Source of the DNA: Pandoraea horticolens
Lineage (GTDB): Bacteria > Pseudomonadota > Gammaproteobacteria > Burkholderiales > Burkholderiaceae
Reading direction: 5' to 3'
Assembly: GCF_902459555.1 (NCBI RefSeq)
Contig: NZ_CABPSM010000004.1
Location: 62,001 to 126,000, forward strand
Length of the DNA stretch: 64,000 bases
The notes under the pieces were generated by a model. The model saw nothing but the letters and a program-made list of their open reading frames with translations. It was not told where the DNA came from and made no database searches. Each line of letters starts with the position of its first letter. The stretch's first letter is position 1. The position numbers were made by a program, and so were the translations under genes. This document shows positions 39,815-49,509 of this stretch, piece after piece.

Positions 39815-40894
39815 ATGCAACTGCGTCCCGACGCGCTCGACGCGCATCTCGCCAAGACCCTCTCGCCGATCTATACGATCTACGGCGACGAGAGCCTGCT
39901 TGTGCAGGAGGCGGTGGATCGCGTGCGCGCAGCGGCGCGTGCGGGGGGCTTCACCGAGCGTGACGTGCTAAGCGTTGAGCGCGGCTTCGATTGGGGCGCC
40001 CTTGCGAACGCCGGGCAGTCGATGTCGCTGTTCGGCGACCGCAAACTCATCGAGTTGCGCATTCCCGGCGGAAAGCCGGGCAAGGACGGGGGCGCTGCGC
40101 TCAAGGCGCACGCCGATGCCGCCAATAGCGACGTGCTGACCATCATCACGCTGCCCCGGCTCGATGCTACCGCGACCAAGTCCGACTGGTTCTCGTCGCT
40201 CGATCGCGTGGGTGTCACGATCAAGATCGATCCGGTCGACCGGAGCCGTCTGCCGGACTGGATCGCCCAACGTCTCACCGCGCAGGGACAGCGCGTCGAA
40301 GCCGGTGAGCCGGGACGTCGCGTATTGCAGTTCATCGCCGACCGCGTCGAGGGCAACCTGCTCGCGGCGCATCAGGAAATTCAGAAGCTCGGCCTGCTGT
40401 ACCCGTCGGGCGCGCTGGCGTTCGAGCAGGTGCAGGACGCCGTGCTTAATGTCGCGCGCTACGACGTCTTCAAGCTCAGCGAAGCTGTACTGGCCGGCGA
40501 TGCCGCCCGGCTGGTTCGCATGCTCGACGGTCTGCGTGGCGAAGGCGAGGCCGCGCCGCTCGTGCTGTGGGCGTTGACCGAAGAGGTCCGCACACTTGCC
40601 AAGATCACGCGTGGGATGGCAGCGGGCAAGCCGCTTGCCATGTTGCTGCGCGAATACCGTGTCTGGGGCCCGCGCGAGCGACTGATGGAACAAGCGGCGA
40701 ATCGCGCCACGCCGGCCATGCTTGCGCAGGCGCTGCAGTTGGCGGCGCGTCTGGATCGGCAGGTCAAGGGTCTGCGTGCCGATGGCCTGCCCGGCGACCC
40801 ATGGGACGGCATGCTGCAACTCGGCCTGCTGCTCGCGGGCGAGCGACCGCCGACGGCGCGCTCCGCCCGCGCACCGCGTCCGGTGCACGCCTAG
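39815..40894 (+). CDS. holA: DNA polymerase III delta subunit
   Basis: The 359-residue clamp-loader subunit opens the beta sliding clamp. It starts [21 protein letters not shown] and has the AAA+-like fold without a Walker A site: [19 protein letters not shown] (N-terminal), [16 protein letters not shown] and the helical C-terminal domain ([21 protein letters not shown]). It lies 11 bases after lptE, so it is in one transcript with leuS-lptE. Confidence 0.95.
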   Translation: MQLRPDALDAHLAKTLSPIYTIYGDESLLVQEAVDRVRAAARAGGFTERDVLSVERGFDWGALANAGQSMSLFGDRKLIELRIPGGKPGKDGGAALKAHADAANSDVLTIITLPRLDATATKSDWFSSLDRVGVTIKIDPVDRSRLPDWIAQRLTAQGQRVEAGEPGRRVLQFIADRVEGNLLAAHQEIQKLGLLYPSGALAFEQVQDAVLNVARYDVFKLSEAVLAGDAARLVRMLDGLRGEGEAAPLVLWALTEEVRTLAKITRGMAAGKPLAMLLREYRVWGPRERLMEQAANRATPAMLAQALQLAARLDRQVKGLRADGLPGDPWDGMLQLGLLLAGERPPTARSARAPRPVHA

Positions 40895-40989
40895 CGCGCC
40901 CCAATTCCTGCCAACGCCGGCTGCCTGCACTGGCCGCCAACAGAATGCAAAGGCGACCGCGTCGCCCAAAGAACTGCCGAACCGACGAT

Positions 40990-42258
40990 ATGGATATCAA
41001 AGCCTACATGCAATCGCTGGGCCAGCGTGCCCGTGAGGCGTCACGCGCCATGGCGCGTGCCGATACTGCCGCCAAGAATCGCGCATTGCTGGCGATTGCG
41101 GATGCCATCGAACGCGATGGCGCGATGTTGCAGGAAGTGAACCGCCGCGATCTCGAGCGGGCGCGCGCCAACGGTCAGGACGCCGCGTTCATCGACCGCC
41201 TCACACTGTCCGACAAGGCGCTGCGCACGATGATCGAAGGGCTGCGCCAGATTGCCGGCCTGTCCGATCCCATCGGTGAGATCAGCAACGTGCGCGTGCA
41301 GCCGAGCGGCATTCAGGTGGGCCAGATGCGCGTGCCGCTGGGCGTCATCGGCATCATTTACGAATCGCGTCCCAACGTGACCATCGACGCCGCAGCGCTT
41401 TGCCTCAAGTCGGGCAACGCGACCATTCTGCGCGGCGGTTCGGAAGCCATTGAAAGCAACACTGCGCTGGCAGCGCTCATTGCACAGGCGCTCGCGAACA
41501 CTGGACTGCCGGGTGACGCCGTGCAGGTGGTGAATACGCCCGATCGCGCTGCGGTCGGCGAACTCATCACCATGACCGAATACGTCGACGTGATCGTGCC
41601 GCGCGGTGGCAAGAGCCTGATCGCACGTCTGATGCGAGACGCCCGCGTGCCCATGATCAAGCACCTCGATGGCATCTGCCACGTCTACGTCGACGGCCGC
41701 GCCGACCCGGCGAAGGCGCTGGTGATTTGCGAGAATGCCAAGACGCACCGCTACGGCACTTGCAACACGATGGAGACGCTGCTTGTCGATCAGCAGGCCA
41801 TTGGCCAGTTGCCTGCCATTGCCCGCATGTTCCAGAGCAAGCAGGTCGAGTTGCGTGGTTGCGAACGCACGCTCGCCGCGCTGGGCAATGCCGGCGTGAC
41901 GGGGGCAGTGGCGGCGACCGAGGAAGACTGGTCCACGGAATACCTCGCACCGGTGCTGGCGATCAAGATCGTCGACGGCCTCGCGCCGGCCATCGAGCAC
42001 ATCAATCGCTACGGCTCGCATCACACCGACGCCATCGTCACCGAGGACTACTCCGCTGCGATGCAATTCCTGCGCGAAGTCGATTCGGCAAGCGTGATGA
42101 TCAACGCCAGCACGCGTTTTGCCGATGGCTTCGAGTTCGGTCTGGGCGCGGAGATCGGTATCTCGAACGACAAGCTGCACGCGCGGGGGCCGGTGGGTCT
42201 CGAGGGCCTGACGAGTCTGAAGTACGTCGTGTTCGGGCACGGCGAAGTCCGCCAGTAA
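40990..42258 (+). CDS. proA: Gamma-glutamyl phosphate reductase
   Basis: The 422-residue aldehyde-dehydrogenase-fold enzyme makes glutamate semialdehyde for proline synthesis. The catalytic Cys is in [35 protein letters not shown] and [10 protein letters not shown] are family motifs. ATG 40990 ([20 protein letters not shown]) gives normal length; the frame is open upstream to 40567 but overlaps holA. proB is not in the window. It lies 95 bases after holA. Confidence 0.96.
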   Translation: MDIKAYMQSLGQRAREASRAMARADTAAKNRALLAIADAIERDGAMLQEVNRRDLERARANGQDAAFIDRLTLSDKALRTMIEGLRQIAGLSDPIGEISNVRVQPSGIQVGQMRVPLGVIGIIYESRPNVTIDAAALCLKSGNATILRGGSEAIESNTALAALIAQALANTGLPGDAVQVVNTPDRAAVGELITMTEYVDVIVPRGGKSLIARLMRDARVPMIKHLDGICHVYVDGRADPAKALVICENAKTHRYGTCNTMETLLVDQQAIGQLPAIARMFQSKQVELRGCERTLAALGNAGVTGAVAATEEDWSTEYLAPVLAIKIVDGLAPAIEHINRYGSHHTDAIVTEDYSAAMQFLREVDSASVMINASTRFADGFEFGLGAEIGISNDKLHARGPVGLEGLTSLKYVVFGHGEVRQ

Positions 42259-42279
42259 TCGCGTCGCCAACTACGTCCT

Positions 42280-42894
42280 ATGAAACTGCAAGTGCTCGGC
42301 CCGACCGATTTTCTGAAGATGCCGTGGAAGAACGGCCAGGGTGTGACAACGGAATTGGCCGTAGCGCGACGCGCTGGCGACGACGGCTTCGACTGGCGGA
42401 TCAGCACCGCGACGATCGCGGCGCCGGGGCCTTTTTCCGTGTTCGCGGGCATCGACCGCTCACTGGCAATCGTCCGGGGCGGCACACTCACGCTCAACGT
42501 CGAGGGCCGTCCGGATGTCACGCTCACGACGCGCACCCCTCCCTACGTCTTTGGCGGCGAACTAAGCGTGAGCAGCACGCCGGTGCTGGACATCGCAGGT
42601 GTGCCCATCGACGACTTCAACGTCATGACGCGTCGCACCGAATGGCGGCACACACTGGCACAGCATCGTATTGGTGAAGAGGCGCTGACGTGGAGGTTGC
42701 CGACGAATACCGATGCCGTGGCTTTTCTGTATTGTGCGCAAGGGGACGTGCAGGCGACTTTCGGTGATGGCCATACCCTGAACGTGCCGGAGGGGCATGC
42801 GCTTCGCATCGAAGGCAGTGACGCCTCCTGTGATCTGCGTGCCGGCGCGACAAATCCTGCCGAAGTCTTTCTGACAACGCTTTCGCGACGTTGA
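42280..42894 (+). CDS. HutD/Ves-family cupin-like protein
   Basis: The 204-residue protein has the HutD/Ves signature: MPWKNGQGVTTELAVAR, FDWRISTATIAAPGPFSVFAG and DFNVMTRRTEWRHT. The fold is a bicupin-like beta barrel. HutD is tied to histidine use in some bacteria and Ves to cold growth in E. coli, but the biochemical role is unknown. No hut genes are near. It follows proA by 21 bases in the same direction. Confidence 0.87.
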   Translation: MKLQVLGPTDFLKMPWKNGQGVTTELAVARRAGDDGFDWRISTATIAAPGPFSVFAGIDRSLAIVRGGTLTLNVEGRPDVTLTTRTPPYVFGGELSVSSTPVLDIAGVPIDDFNVMTRRTEWRHTLAQHRIGEEALTWRLPTNTDAVAFLYCAQGDVQATFGDGHTLNVPEGHALRIEGSDASCDLRAGATNPAEVFLTTLSRR

Positions 42895-42978
42895 GCCCCC
42901 GGCCCGTGCAGGGCCGCGCCACCGCTTCGATACGGCCCGACTCGCCACGGCTTGAGCGTCGTGTCGTACGCCGTCGTG

Positions 42979-43020
42979 AAAAACGCCCCAAAGATCGGAT
43001 TGGCATCCAACCTTTGGGGC
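42979..43020 (-). terminator. Terminator of purH (end of dusB-fis-purH)
   Basis: GCCCCAAAG (42985-42993) pairs perfectly with CTTTGGGGC (43012-43020). On the minus strand the stem is followed by G and a run of five T. It lies about 40 bases past the purH stop. Confidence 0.85.
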
Positions 43021-43062
43021 GCCGTTCAGAAAGCGCGCTTCTTTTGTTGCGAAGCCGGGCGC

Positions 43063-44628
43063 TTAGTGACGGAAATGACGCGTGCCGGTCATCAGCATGG
43101 CGACGTTGCGTTCGTCGGCAGCGGCAATGACCTCATCGTCGCGCATCGAGCCGCCCGGGTGAATCACGCAGGTGGCGCCTGCGTCGACTACCACGTCCAG
43201 GCCGTCACGGAACGGGAAGAACGCGTCCGATGCCACCGCCGAGCCGATCAGCGACAGACCCGCATTCTGCGCCTTGATGCTGGCGATACGTGCCGAGTCG
43301 ACGCGGCTCATCTGGCCGGCACCCACGCCCAGCGTCATGCCGCCAGCGCAGAACACGATAGCGTTCGACTTGACGTACTTCGCCACGCGCCACGCGAAGA
43401 GCAGATCTTCCATTTCCTTCGGCGTCGGATGACGCTTCGTCACCACACGCAGTTCATGCGGGGCCACGTTCTTCGCGTCCGGCGACTGAACGAGCAGACC
43501 GCCGCCCACACGCTTGAAGTCGTATTGATTCACGCCGTTGCCCAGCGGCACTTCCAGCAGGCGCACGTTCTGCTTGGCTGCGAAGATTTGCTTGGCGGCG
43601 TCGGTGAACGACGGGGCGAGCAGCACTTCCACGAATTGCTTGACCACCGATTGTGCAGCCGCTTCGTCAACTTCGCGGTTGAACGCGATGATGCCGCCGA
43701 AGGCCGACGTCGGATCGGTCTGGAATGCCTTCGCGTAGGCTTGCGCGGGCGTGGCGGCCACGGCCACGCCACACGGATTTGCGTGCTTGATGATGACGCA
43801 GGCCGGGGCGTCGAACGTCTTCACGCATTCCCAGGCGGCGTCGGCATCGGCAATATTGTTGTACGACAGTTCCTTGCCCTGAAGCTGGCGATAGTTCGCG
43901 AGCGAACCTTCCGGCGTGACGATGTCGCGGTAGAAGGCGGCGCTTTGGTGCGGGTTCTCGCCATAACGCATGTCCTGCACCTTCGTATACGCCAGATTCA
44001 GCGTAGCCGGGTAGGCGGAGCGCTCGCTGTGACGCAGCGACTCGCCAAGGCTCGTGAGGTAGTTCGTGATCGCGCCGTCGTACTGGGCCGTGTGGGCGAA
44101 CACCTTGGTCGCCAGACGGAAGTTCGTGGCGTAGCCGACCGTGTTGCCGTTCGCCTTCATTTCGTCGAGCACCACGGCGTAGTCGGCCGGATCGACGATC
44201 ACGGTGACATCGCGGTGGTTCTTCGCCGCCGAGCGCAGCATGGTCGGGCCACCAATGTCGATGTTCTCGATGGCGTCTTCGAGCGAGCAATCATCGCGGG
44301 CGATGGTCTGTACGAACGGATACAGATTCACGACAAGCAGATCGATCGTCGGAATGTTGTGCTTCTCGAGCGCGGCCATGTGTTCGGGCAGATCGCGTCG
44401 GGCCAGAATGCCGCCATGCACCTTCGGATGCAGCGTCTTCACGCGCCCGTCGAGCATTTCCGGAAAACCGGTGTAGTCGGCCACTTCGGTCACCTTCAGG
44501 CCGGCTTCGGCCAGCAGTTTGGCGGTGCCGCCAGTGGAGAGGATCGACACGCCCTGAGCAGCGAGCGACTTGGCGAAGTCGACGATGCCGGTCTTGTCGG
44601 AGACGGAAATGAGAGCTTGCTTAATCAT
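43063..44628 (-). CDS. purH: Bifunctional AICAR transformylase/IMP cyclohydrolase
   Basis: The 521-residue enzyme carries out the last two steps of IMP synthesis. The N-terminal cyclohydrolase domain (about 1-195) begins [20 protein letters not shown] and holds [13 protein letters not shown] and [12 protein letters not shown]. The transformylase domain follows (about 200-521), with [29 protein letters not shown]. It is the last gene after dusB-fis, 59 bases from fis, and ends in a strong terminator. Confidence 0.97.
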   Translation of the reverse strand: MIKQALISVSDKTGIVDFAKSLAAQGVSILSTGGTAKLLAEAGLKVTEVADYTGFPEMLDGRVKTLHPKVHGGILARRDLPEHMAALEKHNIPTIDLLVVNLYPFVQTIARDDCSLEDAIENIDIGGPTMLRSAAKNHRDVTVIVDPADYAVVLDEMKANGNTVGYATNFRLATKVFAHTAQYDGAITNYLTSLGESLRHSERSAYPATLNLAYTKVQDMRYGENPHQSAAFYRDIVTPEGSLANYRQLQGKELSYNNIADADAAWECVKTFDAPACVIIKHANPCGVAVAATPAQAYAKAFQTDPTSAFGGIIAFNREVDEAAAQSVVKQFVEVLLAPSFTDAAKQIFAAKQNVRLLEVPLGNGVNQYDFKRVGGGLLVQSPDAKNVAPHELRVVTKRHPTPKEMEDLLFAWRVAKYVKSNAIVFCAGGMTLGVGAGQMSRVDSARIASIKAQNAGLSLIGSAVASDAFFPFRDGLDVVVDAGATCVIHPGGSMRDDEVIAAADERNVAMLMTGTRHFRH

Positions 44629-44687
44629 GACGGACGGTAGTGAAGCGGCAAAAACGGGCGAGTTGGGCGAATGGCTGGGCGCAACGG

Positions 44688-44921
44688 TTAGAGCAGACCG
44701 TGCTGCTGCAACTTCTTGCGCAGCGTGTTGCGGTTGATTCCCAGATATTCGGCGGCGAGCGACTGGTTGCCGTCGGCCTTGCCGAGCACGAACTCGAGCA
44801 GCGGCTTCTCAACGACCGAGACGACCATATCGTAGACATCGTGTGGCCGTGCGCCATCCAGATCGCGGAAATACGAATCCAGACTGTCGCGCACGCATTG
44901 TTCTATGTTTGTTTTGCTCAT
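44688..44921 (-). CDS. fis: Fis-family nucleoid-associated DNA-binding protein
   Basis: The 77-residue protein's C-terminal helix-turn-helix [20 protein letters not shown] is the Fis-type HTH; the N-terminus (residues 1-30) forms the dimer region. Fis bends DNA and activates rRNA and other growth genes. It is shorter than E. coli Fis (98), as is usual in betaproteobacteria. Its ATG overlaps the dusB stop in an ATGA quartet, fixing the start and giving the conserved dusB-fis pair. Confidence 0.95.
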   Translation of the reverse strand: MSKTNIEQCVRDSLDSYFRDLDGARPHDVYDMVVSVVEKPLLEFVLGKADGNQSLAAEYLGINRNTLRKKLQQHGLL

Positions 44922-45946
44922 GCGGCTAATAGCTCCCTCGGCGATTCTTGTTCATAGCAGAGACGGTCCGAGTGCGCCTTCTGCTGTTCGAAAAACTCGT
45001 TGACTGCAGCCAACTGTTCCTGCGTGGTGTCGAGCGTATTCATACGCTGGCGGAACGTAGCTGCCCCAGGCAGCCCACGCGAATACCACGCGATATGCTT
45101 GCGCGCGGTCCGCACACCGGTGTACTCCCCGTAAAACTCGTAATGGTCTTCGAGGTGTTCGTTCATGATCTGCTGGATCTCGTCGACGCGCGGCGGTAAG
45201 GCAATCTCGCCCGTCGTGAGAAACAACTCAATATCGCGGAACAACCACGGGCGTCCCTGTGCGGCACGGCCGATCATGATGGCGTCCGCGCCGGTGACTT
45301 CGAGCACATGCTTCGCTTTCTGCGCCGTGGCGATATCGCCGTTGGCCACGATCGGAATACGTGCGGCGGCCTTTACGGCAGCGATGGTCTCGTACTCCGC
45401 GTCGCCGTGATACAGGTCGGCGCGGGTGCGACCGTGAACCGTCAGCATGCTGATGCCGCACTCTTCGGCGATACGGGCGACCGTGAGGGCATTCTTGTGT
45501 TCGCGGTCCCAGCCCGTGCGAATCTTGAGCGTGACCGGCACCACGTCGCCCACGGCGCCAACGACGGCGGACACGATTCGGGCGACGAGCGGTTCGTTTT
45601 GCAGGAGGGCCGATCCGGCGGCAACGTTGCAGACCTTCTTGGCCGGGCAGCCCATGTTGATGTCGATGATCTGTGCGCCGCGTTCCACGTTATAGCGGGC
45701 GGCCTCGGCCATCATGGCCGGGTCGGCGCCGGCAATTTGCACCGAGATCGGGGCGACTTCGCCAGCGTGATTCGCGCGGCGCATCGTCTTCTCGCTCTTC
45801 CAGAGCTGTGCGTTCGACGCCACCATCTCCGAGACGGCATAACCCGCGCCGAGTCGTTTGCACAACTGGCGGAACGGCCGGTCCGTCACACCCGCCATGG
45901 GAGCGACAAACAGGTTATTGCGGAGTTCGTGGGGGCCAATACGCAC
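44918..45946 (-). CDS. dusB: tRNA-dihydrouridine synthase B
   Basis: The 342-residue FMN/TIM-barrel enzyme reduces uridines in the tRNA D-loop. Motifs include VAPMAGVTDRPFRQLCKRLG, the catalytic Cys in IDINMGCPAKKVCN, and MLTVHGRTRADLYHG. The start appears to be GTG 45946. A TAAAAT on the minus strand (plus 45977-45982) 31-36 bases upstream could be its -10, although the ubiH stop is only 107 bases away. It is coupled to fis by a 4-base overlap. Confidence 0.95.
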   Translation of the reverse strand: MRIGPHELRNNLFVAPMAGVTDRPFRQLCKRLGAGYAVSEMVASNAQLWKSEKTMRRANHAGEVAPISVQIAGADPAMMAEAARYNVERGAQIIDINMGCPAKKVCNVAAGSALLQNEPLVARIVSAVVGAVGDVVPVTLKIRTGWDREHKNALTVARIAEECGISMLTVHGRTRADLYHGDAEYETIAAVKAAARIPIVANGDIATAQKAKHVLEVTGADAIMIGRAAQGRPWLFRDIELFLTTGEIALPPRVDEIQQIMNEHLEDHYEFYGEYTGVRTARKHIAWYSRGLPGAATFRQRMNTLDTTQEQLAAVNEFFEQQKAHSDRLCYEQESPRELLAA

Positions 45947-46053
45947 GATGAAGGGAAAAGCCGGGAAAAAGTTTGTATTTTACTGCGAAAACTCGTCCCC
46001 GTCGCCTAAAAAATGTGCAAATCGTTCGCGGGGCCTCGCCGGGAAAGCCCGGT

Positions 46054-47367
46054 TCAGCCGCGCTGGCCGAACAGCATCTGGCGAGCGAAAGCGGTTTTGA
46101 CCGGCGGGACGAAATCGAGACCGGCCAGCGCCATGCCGCGCAGAACGGCGACTGGGGCGGCGCCGATGCCGAAGACGCGAGGCAGCAGGTCGGTAATGCG
46201 GATCGTGAGGCCGCGGTCGGCGCGACGCCGACGGGCGAAGGCGGTGAGCGCGGCGGGGCCCGGCACGCCAAGGTGGTGGGGGGCGCTGTGCGCGTTGCGA
46301 ACGAGCGTGTCGGCCAGATCGAAGGCGTCGCGCAGGCCAAGGTTCAGGCCTTGTCCGGCGACCGGGTGGAGCGTTTGCGCAGCGTTGCCGATGGCGGCGA
46401 TGCGGCCGTCGACGACATGGCCGAGGGCGTTCAGGCCCAACGGGAAACCGGCGCGGGCGGTAACCGATGTGAACCGGCCCATGCGGTCGCCGAACGCCGT
46501 GTGCAGTTCCGCGAGGAACGACGCGTCGTCCATCTCCCGACGGCGTTTCGCTTCGGCGTGAGAGCAACACCACACCAGCGCGTAGCCGCTTTCCTGCGGT
46601 AGCAGCGCCAGCGGGCCGTCCGGGGTAAAGCGTTCCCATGCCCAGCCAACGCGCGGCCGATCGCAGGTGACGAAGCCGACGAGCGCCGTCTGACCGTAGT
46701 CGCGTGCGCGTGGGCGAGCCGTCTGCCTCTCGAACAGGCCACCCTCTGCGTTCACGGCAAGTGTGGCATGTAACGTGTGCGCCTCGTCGTCGATCGAGGT
46801 GCCGAGGGTGATCGTGACCTGTTGGGAATCCTGACGCAGGGCGATTGCCCGATAGGGGCGGAAGTGATGCAGGCCTGGCGTATCTTGCGAAGCGGGCGCC
46901 GACGGGGAGGCGGGGGCGTGCTCGAAGCGGGCGGGCACGCGCGACATGGCTGCGTCCAGCGCGCGCATCAGCGCGCCGTAGCGCACCACGTAACCCAGCG
47001 CGGGAACGCTGTGATCGCGATAGTCGATTTCCGTGCTGCCGAAGCGTCGTGCCTGCGAGACGTGGATATGCTGAATCGGTGTGCTGTCGAGCCCCGACCC
47101 GCTATGCGGCCATGCTCCGGCGCGCGCGAGAATCTCGCGACTGCCGTGCGAGAGGGCGAGTGTACGCGGGTCGTCGTAACCGGCCTGTGCGCCGCGCCCA
47201 TCCACCAGCGCGATGCGCAACTGCGGCGCGCGTTGCGCGAGCATCAGCGCGAGCGTCGTGCCGACCGGGCCGGCACCGACGATCGCTACGTCGAAACGCC
47301 GCGCCGGATGTTCGTCCACCGTGGGCGTGGCGGGTGTCGGCGAGGCGGGGGGCAGGGCGTGTGTCAT
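46054..47367 (-). CDS. ubiH: UbiH/Coq6-family FAD monooxygenase (ubiquinone biosynthesis)
   Basis: The 437-residue flavoprotein begins its FAD Rossmann fold at about residue 26 (FDVAIVGAGPVGTTLALMLAQ). It carries the UbiH/COQ6 mark DPRTLALSHGSREIL and the second FAD motif GRIAAIGNAAQTLHPVAGQGLNLGLRDAF. It hydroxylates the quinone ring in ubiquinone synthesis; which ring position cannot be told from sequence alone, though pepP-ubiH order favours UbiH. Its ATG shares one base with the pepP stop (TGATG), so translation is coupled. Confidence 0.92.
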   Translation of the reverse strand: MTHALPPASPTPATPTVDEHPARRFDVAIVGAGPVGTTLALMLAQRAPQLRIALVDGRGAQAGYDDPRTLALSHGSREILARAGAWPHSGSGLDSTPIQHIHVSQARRFGSTEIDYRDHSVPALGYVVRYGALMRALDAAMSRVPARFEHAPASPSAPASQDTPGLHHFRPYRAIALRQDSQQVTITLGTSIDDEAHTLHATLAVNAEGGLFERQTARPRARDYGQTALVGFVTCDRPRVGWAWERFTPDGPLALLPQESGYALVWCCSHAEAKRRREMDDASFLAELHTAFGDRMGRFTSVTARAGFPLGLNALGHVVDGRIAAIGNAAQTLHPVAGQGLNLGLRDAFDLADTLVRNAHSAPHHLGVPGPAALTAFARRRRADRGLTIRITDLLPRVFGIGAAPVAVLRGMALAGLDFVPPVKTAFARQMLFGQRG

Positions 47368-48698
47368 CAGCCGCGCATCAGGGCTTCGATCTCGTCGGCG
47401 CCGACCGGCACGCCGCGCGTGAGCAGCGTGCAGCCGTCTGCAGTCACGACTGCATCGTCTTCGATACGAATGCCGATGTTCCAGTAGCGCTCGTCAATGT
47501 CCGGCGCGGGCCGCACGTAGATGCCGGGCTCGATGGTCGTCACCATGTTCGCGGCCAGCGTCCGCCACGGGCGTTCACCGTTCGCACCGTCCTCACGGTA
47601 CTCGCCGCAATCGTGCACGTCCATGCCGATCCAGTGTCCCGTGCGGTGCATGTAGAAGCGGCTGAACGACTTGTTGGCGATGACGTCGTCGAGGCTGCCG
47701 GCGATGTCGCGCTTGAGCAGGCCGGTGTCGAGCATGCCCTGCGCGAGCACGCGCACGGCAGCGTCGTGGGGCGCATCGAAGCGCACGCCGGCGCGTGTGG
47801 CGTCGATGGCGGCTTGTTGCGAGGCGAGCACGATGTCGTACAGCTCGCGCTGTGCCGGGGTGAACTTGCCGTTCACCGGGAACGTGCGCGTGATGTCCGA
47901 AGCGTAGCCGTCCAGTTCGCAAGCCGCGTCGATCAGACACAGATCGCCGTCGCGCAACTCGGTATCGCCCGCGCGATAGTGCAGCACCGTCGCGTTGGCG
48001 CCCGTGGCGACAATCGAGCCGTAAGCCGGGAATTGCGAGCCGTTTCGGCGGAATTCGTACAGCAGCTCGGCTTCGAGATGATATTCACGCAGCCCTGGGC
48101 GCGACGCCTTCATCGCGCGCACATGGGCATCGGCTGAAATCTTGCCGGCGCGCGCCATGATCTCGATTTCGACGCGGTCCTTGACCAGACGCATCTCATC
48201 GAGAATCGCGCGGATATCGCGTGCGGCCGACGGGGCAGACACCCCCGTGCGGCTTTGCGCGCGCACCGCGTTCAGCCAGTGACGCACCTGACGATCCTGC
48301 TGAGCCGAAGCGCCGAGTGCATAGAAGAGCGCGGGGGCGTCGGCCAGCAGTTGCGGCAAACGCGTATCGATCTCGTCGATGGAGTAGGCAGCGTCGAAGC
48401 CGAACGTCTCGCGTGCGGCTTCCGGGCCGTAGCGATAGCCGTCCCAGATCTCGCGTTCTTCGCTCTTCGCGCGGCAGAACAGGATCGAGTGCCCCGTGCG
48501 GCTGTCGAGTACGACGACCGCTTCGGGCTCCGTGAAGCCCGACAGGTAATAGAAATAGCTGTCGTGACGGTAAGGGTAGTCGCTGTCGCGGTTGCGCGGC
48601 ACTTCCGGCGCCGTTGGCAGAATGGCGACGCCGCCACCGGCCTTGCGCATCTGTTCGATGACTCGCTCGCGGCGGGCACGGTACGGGGAATCAGACAT
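47367..48698 (-). CDS. pepP: Xaa-Pro aminopeptidase
   Basis: The 443-residue manganese metallopeptidase removes N-terminal residues next to proline. An N-terminal creatinase-like domain (about 1-165) precedes the pita-bread catalytic domain with metal ligands in LCLIDAACELDGYASDITRTFP, the His of GHWIGMDVHDCGEY, and Glu residues in TTIEPGIYVRP and GIRIEDDAVVT. ATG 48698 (MSDSPYRARRE) has GGAG 6 bases upstream; ATG 48710 adds four residues and overlaps that site. It is followed by ubiH with a one-base overlap, as in enterobacteria. Confidence 0.95.
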   Translation of the reverse strand: MSDSPYRARRERVIEQMRKAGGGVAILPTAPEVPRNRDSDYPYRHDSYFYYLSGFTEPEAVVVLDSRTGHSILFCRAKSEEREIWDGYRYGPEAARETFGFDAAYSIDEIDTRLPQLLADAPALFYALGASAQQDRQVRHWLNAVRAQSRTGVSAPSAARDIRAILDEMRLVKDRVEIEIMARAGKISADAHVRAMKASRPGLREYHLEAELLYEFRRNGSQFPAYGSIVATGANATVLHYRAGDTELRDGDLCLIDAACELDGYASDITRTFPVNGKFTPAQRELYDIVLASQQAAIDATRAGVRFDAPHDAAVRVLAQGMLDTGLLKRDIAGSLDDVIANKSFSRFYMHRTGHWIGMDVHDCGEYREDGANGERPWRTLAANMVTTIEPGIYVRPAPDIDERYWNIGIRIEDDAVVTADGCTLLTRGVPVGADEIEALMRG

Positions 48699-48749
48699 CG
48701 CGGGCTCCATTTCGTCTATTCGTTCGAGTTCAGGCGTGTTCGGATGTAT

Positions 48750-49499
48750 TCAGGCGATTCTACTGCCGGGGGCGAGGTCTTGCCGGGCGCGCACGCCGGC
48801 ATCCAGTTCGTCGAGCTGTGCCGGGGTGCCAATGTTTTCCCAGATGCCATCGAAGCGCTCGCCGCTTGCCCGCGCGGCGGCAATCGAGCGCTGATACAGC
48901 GGCGTGATCGCCATGCGCGTGCCGGGGGCGATGCCATCGAACAGGCGCAGGTCGTACAGCGCGATATTGCCGAACGTCAACTGGCTGGCCGCGGCTGGAG
49001 CGGTTTCGGGCAGATACAGACGCCCTGCCGCGTCGAGCGCGAAGTCCCCCGCCGGATGAAACGGCGGGTTCGGCACCATCACCAGATGCATTCCCGGCGC
49101 GGACTGTGCGGCCATACGCGCAGCCTGCGGACGCAACGACGCGTAATCGAACGCCGTGAAAACATCGCCCGAGATTGCCAGAAATATATTGCCGGCCCCT
49201 TCGAGCAACGGACGCGCCTTCGCAATTCCGCCTGCCGTCTCGAGCGCCTCGGCCTCGGCCGAGTAAGCGAGGCGCACGCCGAACGCGCTGCCGTCGCCGA
49301 GTGCGGCTTCGATCTGCGTACCAAGCCAGGCATGATTGATGACGATGTCCGCAAAGCCCGCGCGCGCGAGCGCCTCGATCTGCCAGACGATGATCGGCTT
49401 GCCGCCAACGCTCAGCAGGGGCTTGGGCGTGACGTCGGTGAGCGGGCGCATGCGTTCGCCGCGTCCGGCAGCGAAAATCATCGCTTTCATTGCTGTCAT
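48750..49499 (-). CDS. murU: N-acetylmuramate alpha-1-phosphate uridylyltransferase
   Basis: The 249-residue sugar-phosphate nucleotidyltransferase makes UDP-MurNAc from MurNAc-1-P in the cell-wall recycling route that bypasses MurA. It has the N-terminal nucleotide loop FAAGRGERMRPLTDVTPKPLL and the metal Asp in FLAISGDVFT. MurU is the specific call because amgK lies directly upstream (10-base gap). ATG 49499 has GAGG about 8 bases upstream. Without context the protein could be any small glucose-1-phosphate-type nucleotidyltransferase. Confidence 0.93.
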   Translation of the reverse strand: MTAMKAMIFAAGRGERMRPLTDVTPKPLLSVGGKPIIVWQIEALARAGFADIVINHAWLGTQIEAALGDGSAFGVRLAYSAEAEALETAGGIAKARPLLEGAGNIFLAISGDVFTAFDYASLRPQAARMAAQSAPGMHLVMVPNPPFHPAGDFALDAAGRLYLPETAPAAASQLTFGNIALYDLRLFDGIAPGTRMAITPLYQRSIAAARASGERFDGIWENIGTPAQLDELDAGVRARQDLAPGSRIA

Positions 49500-49509
49500 G
49501 CGACGCGCC